This document shows, piece by piece, positions 14,570 to 20,190 of a stretch of 20,190 bases of DNA. The notes under the pieces are model-generated. The model saw nothing but the letters and a program-made list of their open reading frames with translations, was not told the origin of the DNA and made no database searches. This DNA is from a virus. The position numbers and the translations under genes are program-made. The stretch lies in the IMG/VR virus record IMGVR_UViG_3300006793_000391, positions 1-20,190 of that record, one strand, 5' to 3'. Numbering within the stretch: the stretch's first letter is position 1; every line of letters starts with the position of its first letter.

Positions 14570-14989
14570 ATGAAGGACGAGTACACAACGGTCTTTTATG
14601 ACCTTGTCCAAGAGACACAGTCCACTACAGGGTACGAACTTCCCTTAGAAGTTGAAGCGTATGTAGTAATGCTCCTTGCAGATAAGTTAGATAAACCAAA
14701 TTTCCTTCCTGAAAAATCATTTGCAGAAGCGTACTTGTCATTAAAACAGCCTTACAGACTGTCAGCAAAAGAACTGGGCGATACATGTCTTTTTGTTACA
14801 GGTGTATTTCCTGAATATGGATTGAGTATTGATTACTATTCTAATATAGGTAAAAGCAGTTATAGTATTGCTACAACAAATCTTGATATTGAAATATTTG
14901 AATTATTATCAACAAAATTTGATTTTGTACGTGAATTTATCAATATAGCAACAAAGCCGAAATATTCTCCAGTTCTGTCTATTAGATAA
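14570..14989 (+). CDS. Unknown conserved-looking protein (139 aa)
   Basis: I do not recognise this family with certainty. The 139-aa product is globular and mixed alpha/beta, with a helical N-terminal half (VEAYVVMLLADKL, about 28-40) and a GDTCLFVTGVFPEYGLSIDYY segment (one block, about 70-90) that looks like a conserved core. There is no transmembrane helix, signal peptide or obvious catalytic triad. The start is the only in-frame ATG near the CTAAATA promoter. An ATG at 14554 is in another frame and gives only 15 codons. It lies between the candidate RNA and the decoration-like gene, and its last codons overlap the next late promoter. Confidence 0.75.
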   Translation: MKDEYTTVFYDLVQETQSTTGYELPLEVEAYVVMLLADKLDKPNFLPEKSFAEAYLSLKQPYRLSAKELGDTCLFVTGVFPEYGLSIDYYSNIGKSSYSIATTNLDIEIFELLSTKFDFVREFINIATKPKYSPVLSIR

Positions 14990-14992
14990 ATA
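14985..14992 (+). promoter_or_regulatory. Late promoter GATAAATA
   Basis: GATAAATACTTGTG overlaps the stop codon of the upstream gene. The predicted start near 14998 would give a leader of about 92 nt before the ATG at 15090, the longest leader of any late promoter in the window. Confidence 0.55.
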
Positions 14993-14997
14993 CTTGT

Positions 14998-15089
14998 GTC
15001 AGATAGTGTGCCGCAAGGCGGACTTATGCAGAATACCAACTGCGTACCGGATAGAACCCGGATAGGACTACTTTATAGGAGAAAACAAA
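14998..15089 (+). promoter_or_regulatory. Structured 5' leader with tandem 11-nt repeat (candidate cis-regulatory RNA)
   Basis: Three hairpins occur in a row: CCGC 15011-15014 with GCGG 15018-15021, ATGCAG 15026-15031 with CTGCGT 15040-15045, and CCGG 15047-15050 with CCGG 15058-15061. TAGT 15004-15007 and ACTA 15067-15070 could close them into a cloverleaf-like shape. The third hairpin includes a tandem repeat, CCGGATAGAAC then CCGGATAGGAC (15047-15068). It is too small for a tRNA and lacks tRNA motifs. ATAGGAG (15075-15081 region) then provides the SD. No known riboswitch class was recognised. Confidence 0.5.
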
Positions 15090-15539
15090 ATGGGAAGACC
15101 AATTAATAAAAAGTTTTTCGGAGTACCTACAGCAGGTGGCAACGAAATCAAAGTTGACTTTCATAACGGCTCTGCTGTTACTGAAGGTTATATTGTTAAG
15201 CAATTAGGATCTAAGAAGTTTCGTGTAGCGGCTATCGGTACACCAGGAACGAAGTACGATCGTTTCTTAACAACAGGTAAATTAGCATCTGCACTTACTG
15301 GTACAGAAATGGCGATCACTGTAAAAGGTGATGACGCAGAAACTTATCAAGTTTCTAAAATTTCTGGACGTAAAGCAACAATCATTGCACCAGATGGTAC
15401 AGGCTCAAATGCATTAAGCGGAACATCAATTGCTTGGAACTTTAGTACTGCAAACAATGACAGTGCTGTTCAGTTTGAAGAAGCGGGTGACGACGATACA
15501 TTAGTCGGCACTGATGATGACGATTTCACTAACGCATAA
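15090..15539 (+). CDS. Small virion-associated protein, possible capsid decoration (149 aa)
   Basis: The N-terminus MGRPINKKFFGVPTAGGNEI and the following VDFHNG, IVKQLGSKKFRV and PWNFS-like AWNFS blocks are familiar from a small protein family common in marine T4-like phages, usually without assigned function. The sequence is beta-rich with conserved Gly, and the last 25 residues are acidic (EEAGDDDTLVGTDDDDF). A head-decoration or accessory structural role is inferred from size, composition and the location downstream of gp23. Translation starts after AGGAG at good spacing, and a structured 92-nt leader suggests post-transcriptional control. A hairpin follows the stop. Confidence 0.72.
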   Translation: MGRPINKKFFGVPTAGGNEIKVDFHNGSAVTEGYIVKQLGSKKFRVAAIGTPGTKYDRFLTTGKLASALTGTEMAITVKGDDAETYQVSKISGRKATIIAPDGTGSNALSGTSIAWNFSTANNDSAVQFEEAGDDDTLVGTDDDDFTNA

Positions 15540-15550
15540 AGAATAAACGT

Positions 15551-15572
15551 TGTAGGGGAGAAATCCCCTACA
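15551..15572 (+). terminator. Perfect 8-bp hairpin after the decoration-like gene
   Basis: TGTAGGGG (15551-15558) and CCCCTACA (15565-15572) enclose a 6-nt loop, followed by TACTTTTAAGG. The T-tract is short, so it may be a partial terminator or a 3' stabiliser. The SD of the next gene (AAGGA 15580-15584) begins only 8 nt later. Confidence 0.6.
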
Positions 15573-15590
15573 TACTTTTAAGGAATTGTA

Positions 15591-16568
15591 ATGTCAAAAT
15601 ATGTAAGTGTACCAAATGGTGATTATACAGTAAAAACGCAAAGTGGTGGGACTATACGTCTTGACACAGGCTCAGGTGCTGGCGAAACAAGAGTTACAGG
15701 TGACCTTGTTATTGAAGGTAACACTGTAAACGTAAGTACTGTAAATTTAGAAATTTCAGATAATATTATTGAACTTAACAAAGGCGAAACAGGTGCTGGA
15801 GTAGGTGAAGGAACATCTGGTATTAGAATTGACAGAGGTACAAAAGAAGATGCATTATTTTTAATTGACGAAACAATTGAACATGTAAATCCAAACGCAC
15901 CAGCAACAGAAGTGTTTGGTACATTTGTATTTAGAGATGCAGTTGGAAACAACTTAGGAATTAGAGCGCCAAGTATTCAAACAGGCGGCAGTAGTTTATA
16001 TCTTGACACAAATGGTGAAACAGTTAAAATAGTTGGTTCAGCAGTAACATATAGTAACAGCATTATTAACAATGACGATGATCATGCACTTACAAATAAA
16101 TTATATGTTGATCAAGTTATTGATGCAACACTAAACGATTTAGCAATTAGAAAAATTGCAGACGGTAATACGCAAGTAGAAGCAACAGACGCTTCTGATA
16201 TTAGCGGACAAAGTAGAGTTGACTTTATGATGGATAGTTCCATTGTATCAACATTCTTTCCAGACAGAATTGAATTAAATGATGTACGAATTAAAGACCA
16301 AACTATATCAGGAACAGTTAGTAATGGTGATTTAATACTTGAAGCACCAGGCACAGGTACTGTAAGAGTTAAAGATGTTTTAAATATTGCAACAACACCA
16401 GGAACTGATGATGTTGCTGTTGATCCGTTAGCACCAGCAGACGGAGTAAGTCTTTATTCTAAGTCAGAAGGCCCAGGCAATACAGGCGTATATTACGTAA
16501 ATACAAATAACGAACGAGACGAATTAATTAGTAGAAATAGAGCCCTTATGTTTGGGTATCTATTGTAA
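15591..16568 (+). CDS. Fibre/structural protein with beta-repeat composition (325 aa)
   Basis: The product is rich in Val, Thr, Asn, Asp and Gly with short alternating strands, typical of phage fibre or baseplate-attached proteins. The N-terminus (YVSVPNGDYTVKTQSGGTI) is followed by VTGDLVIEGNTVNVSTVNLEI and DNIIELNKGE, a pattern common in marine phage fibres. A short helical segment lies near residue 175 (LTNKLYVDQVIDATLNDL). The C-terminus (YYVNTNNERDELISRNRALMFGYLL) may be a joining or trimer-forming part. There is no enzymatic motif. It is the first of four consecutive fibre-type genes. AAGGA sits 6 nt before the ATG. Exact function is not identified. Confidence 0.75.
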   Translation: MSKYVSVPNGDYTVKTQSGGTIRLDTGSGAGETRVTGDLVIEGNTVNVSTVNLEISDNIIELNKGETGAGVGEGTSGIRIDRGTKEDALFLIDETIEHVNPNAPATEVFGTFVFRDAVGNNLGIRAPSIQTGGSSLYLDTNGETVKIVGSAVTYSNSIINNDDDHALTNKLYVDQVIDATLNDLAIRKIADGNTQVEATDASDISGQSRVDFMMDSSIVSTFFPDRIELNDVRIKDQTISGTVSNGDLILEAPGTGTVRVKDVLNIATTPGTDDVAVDPLAPADGVSLYSKSEGPGNTGVYYVNTNNERDELISRNRALMFGYLL

Positions 16569-16569
16569 G

Positions 16570-16577
16570 GATAAATA
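16570..16577 (+). promoter_or_regulatory. Late promoter GATAAATA, 5 nt from an ATG
   Basis: GATAAATATTAGC lies immediately before the ATG at 16583, again with five bases between motif and ATG. It overlaps AAGGAT (16567-16572), an SD for read-through mRNA, so both leaderless and coupled expression are possible. Confidence 0.5.
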
Positions 16578-16582
16578 TTAGC

Positions 16583-16939
16583 ATGGCATTAGCAAACATA
16601 TTAATTGACAATACACAAAAAGCAATAGTTACTGTACCAGCAAGTACTCAGTATGCTATCTTAACTTTAGTGGTTTGTAACACAGCGGCAGAAGACCTAA
16701 GTGGAGCAAACGATGCAACTTTTGATTTATACATTGTTCCAGCAGTTGCTAATCCAAGCGGCACAGGATCAATTGCAGTAGGTGCTCAAACACAGATTGC
16801 AAAAAGAGTAAGAGTAGCAGGTTCAGACACATTTACGTTTGACACAGAGAAGATGGTATTAGCCGCTGGTGATAGAATTATATTAGAAGGACAAGCACCT
16901 TATAATCTATCAGCAACAGTAAGTTACTTGGAAGTGTAA
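16583..16939 (+). CDS. Small beta-sandwich-like virion protein (118 aa)
   Basis: I do not recognise the family. The 118 aa show regular alternating hydrophobic strands (KAIVTVPASTQYAILTLVVC, FDLYIVPA, RIILEGQAPYNLSATVSYLEV) with Gly/Asn turns, consistent with a compact beta-sandwich such as a fibre-associated or decoration protein. There is one Cys and no transmembrane segment. It sits inside the fibre gene cluster and its stop overlaps the next start (TAATG), showing tight translational coupling to the 175-aa gene. A virion accessory role is inferred from context only. Confidence 0.72.
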   Translation: MALANILIDNTQKAIVTVPASTQYAILTLVVCNTAAEDLSGANDATFDLYIVPAVANPSGTGSIAVGAQTQIAKRVRVAGSDTFTFDTEKMVLAAGDRIILEGQAPYNLSATVSYLEV

Positions 16940-17466
16940 TGAAATTTCTTAAAGCACAAACAACTAATAATAGAGGAATCGACAGAGGTGTTGGTATTTT
17001 TTATAATACTGATCAAACTGTTGATATCAGATCCAAAAGTGCTTTGAAAGTTCCAGTAGGTGCAGACGCAGATCGTCCAGCATATCCAGCATTAGGTCAA
17101 ATGAGATTTAACACTACAAACAACAGTGTTGAATTTTATGATAATGGTGTTTGGAAAGAGATTAGACTTAAAGAACCAACACCAATTACACAACAAAGTT
17201 TAGGCACAGGAGACGGTACTGAAACTGTGTTTGGGCCTCTTAACGCTAACGACACGTCTTATCCAGTACCAGCAACAGCACAGAGTGCATTAGTAATTGT
17301 AGAAAACGTTTTACAGTTATCCGTAACAAACTACACATTAGAACAAAGTTCAAGTGGTAACCTTGCAGGACCAAATGCACCTTATGCAGACGGTTATTAC
17401 ATCAAATTCCTTTCAGCAGTACCAAACGGCAAAGCCGTAACAGTCCTACATAACTTCGACAAGTAA
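16939..17466 (+). CDS. Fibre-associated structural protein (175 aa)
   Basis: Residues about 35-76 (SALKVPVGADADRPAYPALG, then QMRFNTTNNSVEFYDNGVWK) form a module common in phage tail fibres: a short loop before a QMRFNT strand pair ending in a Trp. A related version (KDNVADLRYNTDLGIFEGYSG) occurs in the large fibre downstream. The C-terminal half is Thr/Val/Asn-rich and beta-like. Translation starts on the overlapping TAATG of the upstream gene, so the two are coupled. It is probably a short fibre component or adaptor. A late promoter and SD for the next gene follow directly. Confidence 0.75.
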   Translation: MKFLKAQTTNNRGIDRGVGIFYNTDQTVDIRSKSALKVPVGADADRPAYPALGQMRFNTTNNSVEFYDNGVWKEIRLKEPTPITQQSLGTGDGTETVFGPLNANDTSYPVPATAQSALVIVENVLQLSVTNYTLEQSSSGNLAGPNAPYADGYYIKFLSAVPNGKAVTVLHNFDK

Positions 17467-17470
17467 ATCC

Positions 17471-17478
17471 AATAAATA
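17471..17478 (+). promoter_or_regulatory. Late promoter AATAAATA before the large fibre
   Basis: AATAAATATAGTT would start RNA near 17484, giving a very short (14-nt) leader that begins with the SD AAGGAG (17484-17489) and ends at the ATG at 17498. Confidence 0.5.
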
Positions 17479-17497
17479 TAGTTAAGGAGTATTAACT

Positions 17498-20190
17498 ATG
17501 AGCAGTCTTGGAAGAATATCAGGTCCGTTATTAAAGGCCAATCTACAGCGTGAAGCAGATCTTTCAGTAGAAACAGACCTACTGTACATAGGTCATACTG
17601 ATGGTAAGATTGGTATTAACACAGTAACAAGGCCAAGGGATCTTACAGTTGACGGTACTTTAAAAGCAAGAAGCACTGGACAAGACTTAACAGTAACTAA
17701 TGATTTAAACATTGGTAACTTTACATTTGGTCCAAACGGTATAAGTGTTCCATCAGGAAATATTAATATTAATCATGCTGGCGGAGTTGGCAGTGGTGTT
17801 GTAGTTGGCGGTATTAAAACATCTTCAGTTGACATACAAAATAATTACATCGGATCACACACTACAAATGCTGATGTAGATTTTATTCCACAAGGCGCAG
17901 GTACTAACGAACTTATTACAGCAGGACAAACAGTTGGCGTTGATGGTAACATTCATGCAACAGGTAATATTACATTTGACGGAAATGTTTTAATTGGTGG
18001 CGATGGTGATGAGGATAATGTTAGATTCTTAGGAGACATTGACAGTGATTTAATTCCAGACGCTACTGGAACTTATAATGTAGGTACTACTACTAAACGT
18101 TTTGACTTACAAACAGAAGATTTTACAGTAACAAATAATATTGGTGTAGAAAATATCACAGTTGCTGGTATTGAAGTTACACTTTCACAAGGTAACATAT
18201 GGTATGTTGCTGTTAACGGTGACAATAATAATAGAGGTACTGCACCACAAGGTAGACTTGCAACAATTAAGTATGCGTTGAGTCGAGCAACAGCAGGAGA
18301 TACTGTTCTTATTGCGGCTGGCGATTATGAAGAACAATTTCCATTAGAAGTTCCAGCAGGGGTTACAGTAAAAGGACAAGACATGCGTAATGTTGAGATA
18401 CGTCCGACCACTGATAATCAAAGCGAAGACTGTTTCTTACTAAATGGAGAAAGCACTGTTGAAGATTTAACAGTTAAAAACTTCTTTTATGATAGCACAA
18501 ATGATAAAGGTTATGCTTTTAGATTTGCAGGCGACATGAAAGTTACATCACGTAGTCCATATATTAGAAATGTAACAGTTATTACACAAGGACAAACAAC
18601 AAGTGTAAGTGATCCAAGAGGTTTTGATTCTGGAGACGCTGGTAAAGGCGCACTTGTAGATGGTAGTGTTTGTGATCATGATACAAATGAAGCAAGTATG
18701 TTATTCCATGCAGTAACTTTTATTACTCCAGGTGTTGATGCACTTACAATGACAAACGGTGTTAGGGTTGAGTGGTTAAATTCTTTTGCATATTTTGCAA
18801 ATAGAGCAATGTACATTGTAAATGGTCCAGGAAGATGGCGTAGTGATAGCGTATTAATAAAAGGTGGCGAAATAAGATCCATCGGCTCAGCAAGTGTTTA
18901 CGGAAATAAAGGTATTGAAGTAGATGGTGACGAATGTTTAGCATATCTAATATCACACAACTTTGCTTATGTCGGATCAGGAAAGAATGTAACTAACGAT
19001 GTTACACAAACTATTTCAGCAAATGAAGTTACAAAACTAAACAGCGGAACAGTTTACTATCAATCACAAGACCAAGAAGGTAATTTTAAGGTTGGAGATA
19101 CATTTTTTGTAAATCTTAAAGATGGTACAACAAGTATTGATGCTGACACTGTTGATGCAACAGGACTTTCAAGTTTAAGAGTAAGCACAAATGCAAATAC
19201 ATCTTTTATTGATGGTTCAAATATTGAAACAGGAGCAATAAGAATTCTTTCTCCTAACACAATTAAGTCTGTTGCAGGACCAATTAACTTTGCATCTCCT
19301 TCAAACATACACAACTTACTTACAAATACAAGAATGGCAAGTGTAGATGTTACAGGTAACTTAACACTTGGTGGAAGTATTGTAACACTTGGTGATCAAC
19401 CGGGTGATACTGTTGACTTTACTACATCTTTTGCACAAGACTTGTATGCAGATACTACAGACACATACACTTTAGGTACATCTACTAAACGTTGGAGGAA
19501 AGGTTACTTTAATGAGTTAGCAGTAGATAGTTTTAATTTCAATGCAAATACTATTAGTGTTAATAATACAAATGAAAATTTAGATTTACGTGCAAGTGGT
19601 TCAGCAAACGTTGTATTTGACGAAGTTACTGCAAGAAGTAATATATTAGGATCTTATACTGCTGATCTTACATTAGCACCAACTAATAATCTTACTATGT
19701 CAGCAACTAATAACTTAGGACTTCCTACAGGTACTAATTTACAGCGTAAAGATAACGTTGCTGATTTACGCTATAATACAGACTTGGGAATATTTGAAGG
19801 TTATAGTGGAGGTAATGTTAGTTTTGATGGCTTATACGATACTGATAGAGATACATATATTGACCTAAGTAACAATCAATACACATTAGTAACAGGAAAT
19901 GCGGCTAATACAACAATAAATCACTTAACATTACAAACAAACCGTTTTGATTCAGACAATTCTCTTAGTATTAACGGTAATACTATTACAAGTGCAACAC
20001 CAAATGCTGATATTCAGTTTATATCAAACGGATTAGGTACTATTGGCCAAGAAGATCTTACGTTTAAAAACAATACTATTACAAATACACTTGATACACC
20101 ATTTACATTTAGTCTTGCAGACATTTATTCATATCTAAAGTTTGATCAAACTATGGGACTTGTAGTACCATTTGGTACAGATGCACAACG
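17498..20190 (+). CDS. Large tail-fibre-type protein with beta-helix domain, 3' end outside window (at least 897 aa)
   Basis: The frame is open from the ATG at 17498 to the window edge. I checked it codon by codon and found no stop. Residues 1-230 are a Thr/Asn/Gly-rich repetitive shaft. From about residue 235 (WYVAVNGDNNNRGTAPQGRL, then IKYALSRATAGDTVLIAAGDYEE and VPAGVTVKGQ) comes a pectin-lyase-like right-handed beta-helix signature, running to about residue 510. Shaft sequence resumes after that. A repeated module (LIPDATGTYNVGTTTKRF near 18050-18108, and LYADTTDTYTLGTSTKRW near 19447-19494) resembles repeats seen in long phage fibres. Adsorption, possibly with polysaccharide binding or cleavage, is the likely role, but no catalytic residues could be assigned. 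Confidence 0.85.
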   Translation, partial: MSSLGRISGPLLKANLQREADLSVETDLLYIGHTDGKIGINTVTRPRDLTVDGTLKARSTGQDLTVTNDLNIGNFTFGPNGISVPSGNININHAGGVGSGVVVGGIKTSSVDIQNNYIGSHTTNADVDFIPQGAGTNELITAGQTVGVDGNIHATGNITFDGNVLIGGDGDEDNVRFLGDIDSDLIPDATGTYNVGTTTKRFDLQTEDFTVTNNIGVENITVAGIEVTLSQGNIWYVAVNGDNNNRGTAPQGRLATIKYALSRATAGDTVLIAAGDYEEQFPLEVPAGVTVKGQDMRNVEIRPTTDNQSEDCFLLNGESTVEDLTVKNFFYDSTNDKGYAFRFAGDMKVTSRSPYIRNVTVITQGQTTSVSDPRGFDSGDAGKGALVDGSVCDHDTNEASMLFHAVTFITPGVDALTMTNGVRVEWLNSFAYFANRAMYIVNGPGRWRSDSVLIKGGEIRSIGSASVYGNKGIEVDGDECLAYLISHNFAYVGSGKNVTNDVTQTISANEVTKLNSGTVYYQSQDQEGNFKVGDTFFVNLKDGTTSIDADTVDATGLSSLRVSTNANTSFIDGSNIETGAIRILSPNTIKSVAGPINFASPSNIHNLLTNTRMASVDVTGNLTLGGSIVTLGDQPGDTVDFTTSFAQDLYADTTDTYTLGTSTKRWRKGYFNELAVDSFNFNANTISVNNTNENLDLRASGSANVVFDEVTARSNILGSYTADLTLAPTNNLTMSATNNLGLPTGTNLQRKDNVADLRYNTDLGIFEGYSGGNVSFDGLYDTDRDTYIDLSNNQYTLVTGNAANTTINHLTLQTNRFDSDNSLSINGNTITSATPNADIQFISNGLGTIGQEDLTFKNNTITNTLDTPFTFSLADIYSYLKFDQTMGLVVPFGTDAQ

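Noticed and set aside
14554-14601. ATG overlapping the terminator T-tract (about 15 codons)
   Set aside because: It is very short, starts inside the terminator tract, and is out of frame with the 139-aa gene.
15047-15068. CRISPR-like or attachment-site repeat
   Set aside because: There are only two 11-nt units with no spacer, inside a structured leader. It is not an array and no integrase is present.
1-20190. Absence of CTAG
   Set aside because: I saw no CTAG, but this tetranucleotide is rare in many bacteria and their phages, so it says little about restriction by itself.

Overview
The window is a virion-morphogenesis segment of a T4-like (Straboviridae/Kyanoviridae-type) contractile-tailed phage. 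The diagnostic genes are the portal (gp20), prohead protease (gp21), scaffold (gp22) and major capsid protein (gp23) in canonical order, plus a gp26/gp51 baseplate-hub assembly pair. The moderate-to-low G+C, the style of the accessory virion proteins and the short late-promoter motif (C/G/A)(A)TAAATA point to a marine T4-like phage related to cyanophages or pelagimyophages. The host cannot be read from the sequence. No tRNA, CRISPR array, insertion sequence or integrase was seen.

Layout. 1-413 has no convincing gene. It looks like a structured RNA region followed by four abutting hairpins. 414-596 (-) is a small unknown gene. 661-4081 (+) holds two adjacent virion-type genes sharing a short KAW module. 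5235-4085 (-) holds gp26 and a gp51-like reading frame that has no start codon of its own and appears to be joined to gp26 by a -1 ribosomal frameshift. A divergent late-promoter region (5236-5301) then leads into a 753-aa tape-measure-like protein. The head operon follows: gp20, a 79-aa unknown, a GT42/DUF115-like Rossmann protein, a gp67-like acidic core protein, gp21, gp22 and gp23.

gp23 ends in a strong terminator. It is followed by what looks like an independent non-coding RNA gene with its own sigma70-type promoter and its own terminator (about 14310-14553). After that come an unknown 139-aa gene, a small protein with a structured 5' leader (possible capsid decoration), and a run of fibre-type genes ending in a large beta-helical fibre that leaves the window.

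How the genes work together: gp67-like, gp22 and gp20 should build the prohead core and portal. gp23 forms the shell, and gp21 trims gp23 (predicted after Glu41) and the core. gp26/gp51 and the tape-measure-like protein belong to tail-hub assembly, and the distal genes supply fibres and decoration. Expression appears to be driven by T4-type late promoters, several placed so close to the ATG that leaderless transcripts are predicted. By eye the window contains no GCWGC site and only two AGCT sites, which suggests selection against restriction targets.
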